64,000 nucleotides of DNA, from contig JAYESD010000002.1 of assembly GCA_036927565.1 (NCBI GenBank), forward strand, positions 229,979,605-230,043,604, given 5' to 3'. A program made the translations under genes and the position numbers. The notes below the pieces were generated by a model, which was not told the origin of the DNA, searched no databases, and worked only from the letters and a program-made list of their open reading frames with translations. This DNA comes from Tuctoria greenei. Taxonomy: Eukaryota > Streptophyta > Magnoliopsida > Poales > Poaceae. Positions 52,716-63,466 of the stretch are shown here, piece by piece. Each line of letters starts with the position of its first letter. Position 1 is the stretch's first letter.

Positions 52716-53338
52716 CAAGAAATCCGAGGAAGCTTGAAAATGTGGGGGTTGGAGGCCGGACTTGTCCGCTAACTTCAATCCCCGAGTCTTCAAGCTTAAT
52801 CTCCGCCCAAGTTTGAGGCTTTTCGACGGAGGAATCAAGGATTCACCTTGGGAGCTCGAGCGCAAGAGAGAGAAAGCTTGGAGGAGAGTGTGGGGTGAAG
52901 AGATTAGGGTTTGGTGGCGGCTAGGGTTATGGACACGAAAAATCGGACAAGTCCGGACATGACCGGACTAGTCCGAAGTCCTCCAGAAACCTAAATCGGA
53001 CTAGTCCGTGGTCTGTCGGACTAGTCCGGCCTAACCGGCACACTGCGGAATAGTCTGCAAGGGCGGACTAGTCCGGGTAACCACGGACTAGTCCGTGGTC
53101 ACCAGGAGAGAAAGCATAGCCCATTCATATATATTTGAAGGTCCAATAATTGAGGGAAGAGAGACAAAACAATTCAAATAATCCTGATGAATTTGATCAG
53201 TAAGCAAACAACAATCATACTATGATCAAAAATTCATCAAGATCTAATAATTGACATAGTTTTCGAGAGAAAAATGGGGAGGAAAAATTTTCACAATTCA
53301 ATCAATATTTTGAAGCAATCATACAGGTATGCAACTTT
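52716..53338 (-). promoter_or_regulatory. S3 pol-ORF3 spacer with palindromes and gene-like leader
   Basis: Minus-strand order from the pol stop: AT-rich DNA, a TATATA run (about 53127-53135), six palindromes (52944-53096), AACCCTAG and AAACCCTAA telo-box-like motifs, a pyrimidine-rich patch, and an ATG-free leader with one further palindrome (52757). Promoter function is inferred. Confidence 0.5.
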
Positions 53339-56300
53339 TCAAGCCACACTCCGAGAATCAAGGATGTTTAACTCATTTCGGAGTTCGCAAAAACGTTTTT
53401 CATCAAGTGGCTTGGTGAATATGTCGGCTAATTGTTTTTGGGTGTTGACATGAGAGATGGATATGTCTCCTTTCATGGAATGGTCTCTCAAGAAATGGTG
53501 TCTTATGTCAATGTGTTTAGTTCTAGAGTGCTCAACTGGATTGTGGGCTATTTTAATGGCACTCTCATTGTCACAAAGAAGAGGAATACGGTTCATATTG
53601 TAACCGTAATCCCTTAGAGTTTGTCGCATCCAAAGGAGTTGTGCACAACAACTCCCGGCTGCAACATACTCCGCTTCGGCTGTGGATAATGCAATGTAAT
53701 TCTGTTTCTTGGATGACCAAGAAACTAAGGATCTTCCTAGGAATTGGCAAGTGCCAGAAGTGCTTTTTCTATCAACTTTGCACCCGGCATAATCTGCATC
53801 GGAATACCCAATGAGATTGAATTTTGAACCTTTTGGGTACCAAAGACCAAGGTTGGGTGTATGAACCAAATATCTTAGGATTCTCTTTACGGCTGTCAAA
53901 TGACATTCCTTAGGGTTGGCTTGAAATCTTGCACACAAACATACACTCAACATAATGTCTGGCCTAGATGCACATAAGTAAAGTAAAGATCCAATCATAG
54001 AGCGATATACCTTTTGGTCGACGCTCGGTCCATCTTCATTGAGATCCAAGTGACCATTCGTTGCCATGGGAGTCTTAATGGGCTTTGCCTTGTCCATGCC
54101 AAACTTCTTGAGGATGTCCTGCGTGTACTTGGTTTGGCTTATGAACGTTCCTTCCCTTTGTTGCCGCACTTGGAATCCCAAGAAGTACTTTAATTCTCCC
54201 ATCATTGACATTTCAAATCTGTCTGTCATAATTTTACTAAACTCTTCACAGAAAGATTGATTAGTTGATCCAAAAATTATATCATCAACATAGATTTGGC
54301 AAATGAAAAGATCATTATTCAGATTTTTCGTGAATAGTGTATAATCTACTTTGCCAATTTGAAAGCCATTACCAATTAAAAAATCTCTAAGACACTCATA
54401 CCAAGCTCTAGGAGCTTGTTTGAGGCCATAGAGAGCCTTACGCAGTTTATACACGTGGTCGGGGAACTCTTCGTCTTCAAATCCGGGTGGTTGCTCCACG
54501 TGCACCTCTTCCTTGATCGGTCCGTTGAGGAAGGCGCTTTTTACGTCCATTTGGTACAGCTTGAAATCATGGTGAGTAGCATATGCAAGTAATATTCTAA
54601 TTGATTCAAGCCTAGCTACTGGAGCAAAGGTCTCATCAAAATCCAAACCTTCGACTTGTGAGTAACCTTTGGCCACAAGTCGTGCCTTGTTTCTTGTCAC
54701 CACCCCGTGTTCATCTTGTTTGTTGCGGAAGACCCACTTTGTGCCGACAATGTTTGCATTGGGTCTTTCCACAAGTTCCCAAACCTCGTTTCTCTTGAAA
54801 TTGTTCAACTCTTCTTGCATTGCCACCACCCAGTCCGGATCCTTTAATGCATCCTCAGTCCTGCGGGGTTCCAAAAAGGAGACAAACGAGTAATGTTCAC
54901 AAAAATTTGCTATACGAGATCTAGTGGTTACTCCTTTTTGGATGTCGCCGATAATGTTGTCGATTGGATGATCCCTTTGAATGCATTGGTGCACTCTTGG
55001 GTGTGGCACTTGGGGGGTCGTATGTTTGGTGATCATCTTCTTCTCCCCCTGAGTTGTTGTCCTCAATGATTTGTTGATCATGTTCATATTCTTGTGATTG
55101 ATCTTGTATCGAGGCTCCCCCTTGATTGTTGATCTCCTCTTGTGGTTCACTTTCCTCTTGTATTTGTGTCGATGTCTCTTGTGGTCGTACTTCGCCTAGG
55201 GCCATCCTCTTTATTGCTTGATAGGGGGCTTCCTCATTACCTAATTCACATTGATCAACTTGCTCCTTTTGGGAGCCATTAGTTTCATCGAACACTACGT
55301 CACGTGCCACTTCAACAAGTCCGGAGGCCTTGTTGAACACACGATAGGCGTAAGTGTTCGAATCATAACCAAGCAAGAAACCTTCATCGGACTTCGAAGC
55401 GAACTTTGAGGTCCTGGGCTTCTTGTTCAAAATATAGCAAGGAGAACCGAAAACTCGAAAGTATGAAATGTTCGGTTTGTTACCGGTGAGTAGCTCATAG
55501 GGGGTCTTCTTTAGTAGTCGATGAAGATAGAGTCGATTTGTGGCATGGCAGGCGGTGTTGATTGCTTCCGCCCAAAATCGATCCGAAGTCTTGTATTCAT
55601 CGAGCATTGTTCTTGCCATCTCTATGAGCGTTCGATTCTTCCTTTCGGCAACTCCGTTTTGTTGTGGAGAGTATGGCGCTGAGAATTCGTGCTTGATTCC
55701 TTCCTCATCAAGGTACTCCTCCACTTGTATGTTTTTGAACTCCGTGCCATTGTCGCTCCGAATACTCTTGATTGATAGTGAGAACTCGTTCTGCGCTCGC
55801 TTGAAGAATTTCTTGAGTGTTCCTTGTGTTTCTGACTTGTCATGCAAAAAGAACACCCAAGTGAAGCGGGAAAAATCGTCAATAATAACTAAACCGTATT
55901 TGTTACCGCCTATGCTTATGTAAGCAATTGGACCGAAGAGGTCCATATGAAGTAGTTCGAGCGGTCTTGTCGTGGTCATGATGTTCTTTGCGGGATGTTG
56001 TGCTCCAACTTGCTTTCCTGCTTGGCACGCGCTACAAGGCCTGTCTTTCTCAAACACAACATCTTTCAAACCTCGGATGTGATCGCCCTTGAGGAGTTTT
56101 TGAAGGTTCCTCATACCAACATGTGCTAGCCGTCTATGCCACAGCCAACCCATGTTGGTTTTTGCAATCAAGCATGTGTCGAGTTCGGCTTTATCCTTGT
56201 TGAAGTCAACAAGATAAAGCTTTCCCTTTAACATACCCTTGAATGCAATGGAACCATCACTTCTCCTTGAGACGGTCACACCCTCGTTAGTAAACAGGCA

Positions 56301-56564
56301 ATTATAACCTTTGTCACATAACTGAGATATGGACAGCAGGTTATAATCTAAAGATTCAACGTGTAAAACGTGCGAAAGAGTATGTTCAGAGGATATTGCA
56401 ATTTTACCGGTACCAAGGACCCTTCCTTGACTGTTATCCCCAAAGTAGATGCCTTCGTTTGGGTCCTGGTTCACTTCATACTCCACAAACATCTTCCTTT
56501 CTCCGGTCATGTGGTTGGTGCATCCACTGTCTAGCACCCATTTGGATCCACCGGAGGAGTAGGC
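53339..56564 (-). pseudogene. pol: pol of S3 with a single frameshift
   Basis: First part (to about 54960): WVLDSGCTNHMTG with intact protease Asp and YNLLSISQLCD, zinc region (WLWHRRLAHVGM, CSACQAGKQ), and integrase (MDLFGPIAYISIGG, DNGTEFKN, QNGVAERKN). Second part: RT (KWVFRNKQDEHGV, MDVKSAFLNG, YVDDIIFGSTNQ) and RNase H (YSDADYAGC, STAEAEYVAAGS), ending at ADIFTKPLDEKRF. The two open frames overlap at 54921-55150 and differ by one base. A C6 run (55012-55017, G on the plus strand) lies in the overlap and is the likely site of an extra base. A sequencing or assembly error is possible. Confidence 0.88.
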
Positions 56565-56700
56565 CTGCAAAAACAAATTACGCCTTGGTTTTAGGTACCC
56601 AAGCTTGCTTGGGTCCTTGGAGGTTAGTGACAATACATTTGGGCACCCACACATGGGATTTTGTGTTCCCATGGCGTGGCCCAGCATAATAAGCATACAC
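56565..56700 (-). other. candidate gag-pol intron of S3 (136 nt)
   Basis: Minus-strand donor AAA|GTGTAT at the codon homologous to the S1 donor (GK|V). Acceptor TTTGTTTTTGCAG|G lies just after the gag TAA, with a strong pyrimidine tract. The length 136 (remainder 1 mod 3) equals the gag-pol frame offset in this element, which differs from that of S1. Confidence 0.55.
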
Positions 56701-58992
56701 TTTACCAACATTATTTTTCATTAAAACATAGGATGCATCAAATGTTTTAAACAGAAGTTGCTGTTGATTATGGGTCGGACTAGTCTGTATGACCGGACTT
56801 GTCCGGATGACCGGACTTGTCCGGACCACAACCGGACTAGTCCGATTTTCTTGAGAGTTCAGATTTTTAGTTTTCGAGTTACCAGGTTGTGAGGGTCCTC
56901 CCTTCACAAAGGTGATCCTTCCCTTGTCATTCTTATGATTTCCAGCTTTTTGCTTTCCATCACAAGAGTAACCAATGCCATATTTGACATTTGGAGGTCT
57001 TTGGACCAAATATGCACTACGTGCATAGTTGATCCTCTCCTTGTCAAATATTATACATTGGGTAGGATTTTTGTCCTTCGTGGAGGTAGGGTTTTCCTTC
57101 AACCTGATGTTAGTTTTATCACATTTGCAAACATGAGCGATATTAGTTAAATTGGGTTGAGAAGGTAGGGTTGAAGAGGAGGAAGGTTCACTAAGCTTGA
57201 GTGACTCAACCTGCACTTCAAGGATCTTGTTGACCTTGATTTGGTCATCAAGTTGATTCTTGATTGCAACATTTGAGTTGGTTAACTCCAAGCAAGTTTT
57301 CTTGCTTGAAGCTAGCTCAAGCTCTAGTGTGTGATTTTTCTCCTTTTCAAGAACTAGAAGATTGTCAAGTTCGACATGCTTCTCCTTTTGGGAGATAATC
57401 ATGTCTTCTTGACGATCAATCAGCTCTTCCTTCTCAACAAGTTGGTTAAGCAAGAATTTCATTTTTGCAGCAGTTTTTCTATCTAAACCAATTAGCATGT
57501 CTTCATCATCACTATCTAGATCATCATCACTTGAGTAAGAATGCGAAGAAGGAGTTTTGATGTTTACCTTGCGTTTACCTTCCTTAGCCATGAGGCAAGT
57601 TCCATTTGCCTTCTTTGCACCGAGCGTGGGGAAGAGTGTGAGTTTCTTGGGCATGCTTTCAATGGCTATGCTAGCCATTTCTTCTTCATCGGACGATGAG
57701 GACTCATCGTTTGAGTCCCACTCCTTTCCGATGTGTGCTTGTTCAGCTTGTTTCTTCTTCTTGAAGAACTTTTTCGGTTGAGGCTTGGATTCTTTACTCT
57801 TCTTCTTGTTGTCCTCATATGGGCAATCAACTATGAAGTGATTGTACTCACCACAATTATAGCATGCCCGCCTCATCTTCGGTTTTGTCTTCTCCTTGTA
57901 TCTTCCTTCACTTGATTTTGCTCCTTGTCTTTTCTTCATAATTCTTTTGAATTTCTTCATGAACAGAATCATATCTTCTTCGTCCAGCTCGCTGCTTTCA
58001 TCATCGCTGTCCTCCTCAAATTGAGCTTCTTTTGCTTCTTTGGATAGAGGTTTGAGTGTGGATTTTAAGGCAACTCCCTTCTTCTTGGCCGATGTGAGGT
58101 CAGCTATTTCTTTGACATGCTTGGCTTGCTTCTCCATCATCTCAAAGTTGATGATTTTGCCGAGCAGTTCATCCGGAGTCATTTTCTTGTATCCAGGACT
58201 TTCTCGGATCATAGAACAGAGTGTGACGTTGCGAGGCATAAAGGCTCTAAGGATGAGCTTCACAACCTCGTGATCATTCCATTTTTTGCTACCATACGAT
58301 CGAACCTTGTTCACAAGAGTCTTTAGTCTGTTGTACATGTCCTGGGGGGATTCATCTTCCTCAATCGCGAACCTTCCTAGTTCGCCTTCAATCATTTCAA
58401 TCTTTGCCTCCCGCACATGCCGGTCACCTTCATGTGCTGTCTGTAGCGTGTCCCAGATTTCTTTGGCAATTTCCAATCCATCCACCTTTGTGAATTCATC
58501 TCTACTTAGAGATGAGGTGATAACGGCTGCGGCTTGGGCATTCCTGTGGATGGCTTGCTCTTGACTTGGCGTGAGTTCTTCATCGTCATCAGGGATGTTT
58601 ATTCCTGTGCACACAATATGCCATAAACTTGGGTTAAGGGAAATCAAGTGCATCTTCATGTTTTGCCTCCACATGGAGTAATCACTCCCATCGAAGTGTG
58701 GGGCTTTTCCGAGAGGAATAGATAGATAATGACTGCTGTTAGAATTTAAACGGTCATAATTAAAAGGATATCGGGAGTAGTCGGTGTGACTACTCCCCTT
58801 CTTCTTTTCTTCAACTTTAGCTTTCCCTTTGGAAAGTGCTTTCTTTCGGAGCAGTGCTTTCAGCTCCAATGTCTCCTCATCATCATCATCGAAGTCTTGG
58901 ATGGCTTCGAGATACCTTTCTAGCTTTTGGTGCTTGTCATGGTTCATTTCTTCCTGGGTGTTGATTTTCTGGACTTCCTTCATGTCCGACAT
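56578..58992 (-). CDS. gag: Sirevirus Gag of S3 (804 aa)
   Basis: I choose the ATG at 58992 (MSDMKEVQKINTQEEM); the open frame continues upstream into the PBS without an ATG. An acidic N terminus leads into the Gag-copia fold (PHFDGSDYSMWRQNMKMHLI, LSRDEFTKVDGLEIAKEIWDTL, SPQDMYNRLKTLVNKVRSYG). One CCHC knuckle (CYNCGEYNHFIVDC) is followed by a Lys-rich region, a long coiled coil (KHVELDNLLVLEKEKNHT) and the family tail AWVPKTKA. Residues about 716-740 are RTSPV-type repeats encoded by LTR-like palindromes. The stop is TAA 56578-56580. Gag would assemble the particle. Confidence 0.92.
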   Translation of the reverse strand: MSDMKEVQKINTQEEMNHDKHQKLERYLEAIQDFDDDDEETLELKALLRKKALSKGKAKVEEKKKGSSHTDYSRYPFNYDRLNSNSSHYLSIPLGKAPHFDGSDYSMWRQNMKMHLISLNPSLWHIVCTGINIPDDDEELTPSQEQAIHRNAQAAAVITSSLSRDEFTKVDGLEIAKEIWDTLQTAHEGDRHVREAKIEMIEGELGRFAIEEDESPQDMYNRLKTLVNKVRSYGSKKWNDHEVVKLILRAFMPRNVTLCSMIRESPGYKKMTPDELLGKIINFEMMEKQAKHVKEIADLTSAKKKGVALKSTLKPLSKEAKEAQFEEDSDDESSELDEEDMILFMKKFKRIMKKRQGAKSSEGRYKEKTKPKMRRACYNCGEYNHFIVDCPYEDNKKKSKESKPQPKKFFKKKKQAEQAHIGKEWDSNDESSSSDEEEMASIAIESMPKKLTLFPTLGAKKANGTCLMAKEGKRKVNIKTPSSHSYSSDDDLDSDDEDMLIGLDRKTAAKMKFLLNQLVEKEELIDRQEDMIISQKEKHVELDNLLVLEKEKNHTLELELASSKKTCLELTNSNVAIKNQLDDQIKVNKILEVQVESLKLSEPSSSSTLPSQPNLTNIAHVCKCDKTNIRLKENPTSTKDKNPTQCIIFDKERINYARSAYLVQRPPNVKYGIGYSCDGKQKAGNHKNDKGRITFVKGGPSQPGNSKTKNLNSQENRTSPVVVRTSPVIRTSPVIQTSPTHNQQQLLFKTFDASYVLMKNNVGKVYAYYAGPRHGNTKSHVWVPKCIVTNLQGPKQAWVPKTKA
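56775..56846 (-). repeat. four LTR-type palindromes inside S3 gag
   Basis: CGGACTAGTC(C/T)G and CGGACTTGTCCG motifs occur in tandem within the coding frame and encode NRTSPV, RTSPVI and QTSP on the minus strand. The same translation appears in LTR frames, so the match comes from the DNA motif. Confidence 0.9.
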
Positions 58993-59030
58993 GATCTCTT
59001 CGAGTGGTTGCACTCTTTCTTGAAGAACCT

Positions 59031-59042
59031 GCTCTGATACCA
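59031..59042 (-). other. primer binding site of S3 (initiator tRNA-Met)
   Basis: Minus strand TGGTATCAGAGC lies two bases inside the 5' LTR. Confidence 0.9.
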
Positions 59043-59044
59043 AT

Positions 59045-60604
59045 TGAATGTAGGCCTAGAGGGGGGGTGAATAGGCCTTCTTGAATTTTTTCGGTTCCTG
59101 TAGTACTTCAACAAAAAGGTTAAATCCAGATATATCGGACTAGTCCGGTAAAGTGCGGACTAGTCCGGATTTCACGGGCTAGGTTGATCAAGTTAGGTCA
59201 ATTTGATTGTTTCGTTGTCGTTTACAGCCGAAATATAAACTATAATGACAGTTCAATAGCTGTATGTTAAGTTTTATTGCAAGTATGATTCTTGTTCACT
59301 ATTTAACTTCAATTCAACAAAATGAATCAAACCCTAGATAATGTTGATCAACTAGAATGATGAACACAAACGAACAAGACACAAGATTTATCCCGTGGTT
59401 CGGTTACCACGAAGGCAGCCTACGTCCACGTTGAGGAGCCCACAAAAGGACCGGGTCTTTACCAACCCTTCCCTCGTCGGATCGCCACGAAGGCCAATCC
59501 TCTTCCACTAATCACACAGGGGTAAATCACCAAGTTGAAGGGGCGATCTCACAAGTTGAGAGCTCCCTTGATTACAAATTTCAAAACCACCAATAACACA
59601 CTTCGAAATATACAATTGAGATGCAAGAGTGCGTTAGAGATTCAAACCAAGAGCTCAATCGTGTGCAAAGTGCCTCTCCAATGATCCACAAGTGATCTTC
59701 AAAAGATTGATCGATTTTGCACTCAACTTCGTGGAGAGAGATGGTTTTTGAGTCTCTTGGGAGGTGTGACGGCGCTAGGGTTCGAGAGAGATTAAAAGTG
59801 GGCCATCCACCTCTATTTATATGGGGTTTCTAGACATTACCGTTAGGGTTTAGAAAGATCGGACTAGTCCGTGGTGGAGACCGGACTAGTCCGGTGTGCT
59901 GTGTGAAGCAAACCCTAAGTGTCCAGGAATATCGGACTAGTCCGATTGAAAGACGGACTTGTCCGATTTCGTTGCTGGAAATCTTCGGACTTGTCCGGTT
60001 GACATCGGACTTGTCCGGACCTGTGAAACCCTAAGTGTTTTGAACGACAAGTCCGCACTTGGAGGACTTGTCCGATTTAGAACAGAGTGTAAATCGGACT
60101 AGTCCGTGTAGTCACCGGACTTGTCCGAAGTGGATCAGAAAGGGAATCGGACTAGTCCGGTAGTGACCGGACTTGTCCGATCTAGTGACTTGTGCATTGT
60201 TTTGAGGACTAGTCCGCACTGGGGAGGACTAGTCCGAAGTGGAACAGAAAGATATCGGACTAGTCCGGTGGGGACCGGACTTGTCCGATCTTGTGCAGAA
60301 TGTGATATCGGACTAGTCCGGTTGATATCGGACTAGTCCGGTCCTGTATGGTTTTGTGCATTGTGTGTGTGTGATAAAGTGGGATTGAGCTCTTGGGTGT
60401 GTTTCCTTAACACACTCCATACATACTAATCTACTAATTTCTTCTTCTTGAGCTCAAATTCATTCTCCTTCTTAATTTCCCACTTTTTGGCATTTTACTC
60501 ATTTTCCAGCATCTTCCTGCATTCATCTCAACAAACGGATTAGGATCCCAATTGCTTGTCATAAATCATCCAAAACCCACAAGGGAGTCCTAGATGCACT
60601 TTCA
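59045..60604 (-). repeat. 5' LTR of S3
   Basis: 1560 bp, near-identical to 48784-50343; differences noted: ACAGCCG/ACAGCGG and ATAGCTG/ATAGTTG. The palindrome array is at about 59853-60346. Confidence 0.95.
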
Positions 60605-60609
60605 AGGAT
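60605..60609 (+). other. right target-site duplication of S3 (AGGAT)
   Basis: Exact repeat of 48779-48783. Confidence 0.92.
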
Positions 60610-61664
60610 GTCATCACAGATGGAGTTGGGATGATGAGACAGCTCGTGTTTGGCCACTGGATCAGTCACCTGTTGTACTTGTTGGCTCCAGAGGGATCCG
60701 CCGTGCGTGACAGTCTCACCGATGAGGGCGTCACTCGGTTCGGACACTACCGTGCTCCAGCTCCTGGAGACCGCCGCCTTGGCCGCCCAGTTGAGCGTTA
60801 GGTCCGAGCTCGACTTTCAGAAGAAGACTGGTCAGACTTAGAAAAGGAAGAAGAGATCCTAGCACGAGATGAGGCTCAGGGAGGGGATCTACAACATATC
60901 TGGTCAGAGAGTGACACTAGTGACAGTGTCGAGGAGTACTTCCCACCTCCTCCCTCACCCAGGCAGCACAATGTGGAGGCTGGAGGCTTGACTGTACCAC
61001 CACCTCCTACCCCACCTCCGGTGTCCGAGGCACAAGTCTCTCAGCCATCCGAGCTCACTTCTCTACTGCAACAGATGATTGAGCAGCAGTGACAAGATCG
61101 GCTTGCAGCTGAGCAGGCTGCACGTCTTGGGGAGCTCCAGCAGCAGTAGCAGGAGATGCAGCGTCAGATAGCCCGTGAAAGGCAAGAGGACTCTGACAGG
61201 ATCACTGGACTCATTAACCAGATGCATCAGCGTACTATTGACCAGCAGCAGCAGACGCAGCAGGCCATGATGGGCATCCTGGGGTTGATCACCAACCTCT
61301 ACACTCAGACAGGGATTGCCCTACCCTCACAGCTTCCTGGTCTAGCTCCAGGTCCACCTGTCGTAGCACCAGTCTCAACTCTAGTGCCGACCATGCCGAT
61401 ACCGACTATCAGCATGTCACCACTGCTTGCCCCAGGCGCACCGATTCACTCTCCTCTACCGGCTACAACCATCTTTCAGCAGACTCGGGCTTCGGTTGTC
61501 AGTTCCCTGCTACAGGCAGTCCTGACTAGCAGGCACCCTCAGTACCGATAGCGGCTCCCCCGGTCTCCTCCACTCCAGCCTCAGCAGCAGCAGGCAGCAG
61601 CTCCGACGATAGCACTCCTGACAACGACCAGTTCGTCATCGCCCCAAGCGCTCAGTATCCTTAG
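60610..61664 (+). pseudogene. ORF3 of S2, C-terminal part
   Basis: Continues VITDGVGMMRQLVFGHWIS, then a stop at about 60798-60800, the proline-rich EEYFPPPPS region, stops near 61090 and 61147, and the Gln-rich coiled coil (RTIDQQQQTQQAMMGILGLITNLYTQTGIALPS), nearly identical to S1. The Pro/Ser tail ends at TAG 61662-61664. The coiled-coil end is the best conserved part between S1 and S2. Confidence 0.88.
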
Positions 61665-61999
61665 GCACTCGGCTTCCCTTTTTGGTGTCTTAATGCCAAT
61701 GAGGGAGAAGATTCAGAGTCAGGGGGAGGGATTGCATAGTCTTAGGGGGAGTCCTATTTGTAGGGGAAGTATTATTTTTTGGAGCTTTTGTAATTTGGGA
61801 GCTTTGCTATTCTTTTGCTAACCTTGAGTATCCATGTGCTACTTTATCCTCTTATGTTTTATTGATCATTTTTGAGCCTTCGAGCTTCGTGTGTTGGATC
61901 TTGTACTTGTTACATATCTTTTTGAGTATCGTATTCTTAATTTCATTATTTTTATGCTTTACTCGTTGTGTTGTCATCAATCACCAAAAAGGGGGAGAT
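61665..61999 (+). other. S2 3' untranslated region and PPT
   Basis: GGTGTCTTAATGCC with a decayed purine run (about 61681-61710), then AGGGGGAGT-like repeats, and the PPT AAAAAGGGGGAGAT at 61986-61999. Confidence 0.85.
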
Positions 62000-63461
62000 T
62001 GAAAGCATCTAGGCCCCAATATGGTATGGTTTCGGTGATTAATGACAACCGTTGGATATCACTAATAAGTTCGTGGATGCAAGGTCTCTCATATAATTCA
62101 TCACACTTAATGGACTCCATATTTATATCATCTACTGCTCATTGGATACAATTGGAGACCCCTCAACTAACTATTTTTCGAGGTCAATCGATTTTCATGA
62201 AGACTGAAAGAAAAAACATATATGTCAAAATTATTCCATCAAAATTGACAGCACACGAGACTTAGTCGTCATCAGAAGAACATTTCAAACCAATGTCTAA
62301 GAGGTCACTCGTACAAATTCCAAAAGAATCACTTAGAACAACTCGAAGCAGACAAAATCAACTCACTGGATTATCCAATGTATCCAGAAAAGACTACATC
62401 GGTCGAGTTGGCTCTGCGGCAGAAAAAGACCTCAATCTTGGGTATACACCGGATCATCCGATATTGAAGCATGTGTTACATCGGTCGATCATTCCAGTAA
62501 GAAATTTCCCTGGACCAAGTAACACCGGACCATCCAATGTACAAATATGCCACATCGGTCGATCATTCCAGTAAGCATTATTCCTGGACCATTCTGGACC
62601 AAGTGTCACCGGATTATCCGATGTCCAGGTGTATACAACATCGTTTGATCAACAGTCATATCTAACACAGTGACCTCAGCTAATTTGTATTCGACCGATG
62701 GCAGCTGAAGGGAGAACATCGGATCATCCGGTGTTTGCAGAATAGTGATGTCAGCCTACTTTTCCAATGGCTATCTCGTGGAAGCTGGCTATTTATACCC
62801 CTTCAAACAGTCATTTCGACAAGTTTTGATGCCCAGAGCTACTCTACACATTATCAAACATTCAAGACATTGAGCAACCACTTCCACATCATTTACACCA
62901 CTTGTACACCAAGAGATAGGCTAGAACTTACTAGAGATGATGCTTGTTTGCTTCCATTCTTTGTGTTTTGAGTCTCTAGTCTAGTGAGAGCTGTAAGGGA
63001 GTGTCTCTTGGTGATTGCATTCACTGTGTATCAGTCAGTGATTGGAGAGATCCTTCCAGAGCTTGCCAAGTCAGTTGTGGAAGCCTGGAAGATCAAAATT
63101 GTACAAGGCTTGAGCTCCACCTTGCCGGAGATGGCGAACGAAGACTTTTAGTGAGATCCCTGGTCTTGGTGACTTGGGAGTGGCTACACCCTTTGGTGGG
63201 TGCCACAACATTTATGTAGGAAGGTCTTGATGATCTTGCCGAACCATGGGATAAATCACCGTGTCTTCGTGTCTTCTCGGGAGTTTGCGTACTCTTCCTT
63301 TCCCGTTATACTTATGCATTTCATATACCGCAAACTTATTATTCACTTGAATGCATAGGTTGTTTGCATAGGGAATTGGGCTTTTAATAGTTGAGTTTTT
63401 ATTGCTTTAGTTTGTAAAAAGAATCCCAATTCACCCCCCTCTTGGGCATTCGATCCTTACA
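62000..63461 (+). repeat. 3' LTR of S2
   Basis: 1462 bp. Palindromes at about 62363-62733, some decayed (ATTATCCAATG), and a TATTTATA box near 62790. Ends CGATCCTTACA before CCGGG. Confidence 0.93.
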
Positions 63462-63466
63462 CCGGG
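63462..63466 (+). other. right target-site duplication of S2 (CCGGG)
   Basis: Exact repeat of 39428-39432; B LTR sequence resumes with CTAAACACTTGTG. Confidence 0.92.

Larger units (their letters stand above)
48784..60604 (-). mobile_element. very young full-length Sirevirus S3 (minus strand)
   Basis: 11,821 bp, LTRs 1560 bp each with about two differences, perfect TSD. On the minus strand: 5' LTR 59045-60604, PBS, gag, pol, spacer, ORF3, PPT, 3' LTR 48784-50343. A different Sirevirus family from S1/S2: other LTRs, other palindrome core, one gag knuckle, shorter ORF3. The only lesion I see is a 1-nt shift in pol. Confidence 0.95.
39433..63461 (+). mobile_element. older Sirevirus S2 carrying nested S3
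   Basis: Same family as S1: TGAAAGCATC LTRs of about 1461-1462 bp, same PBS, PPT and gene order. Without S3 it is about 12.2 kb. LTRs differ by a few percent by eye. gag has several frameshifts, pol at least seven nonsense codons, and ORF3 several plus the S3 insertion. It retains the protease segment that S1 lost. Confidence 0.93.

Noticed and set aside
56565..56705. Alternative S3 donor TTG|GTAAAG at 56705 for the gag-pol intron
   Set aside because: It looks like a better donor but would give 141 nt, which leaves pol out of frame.
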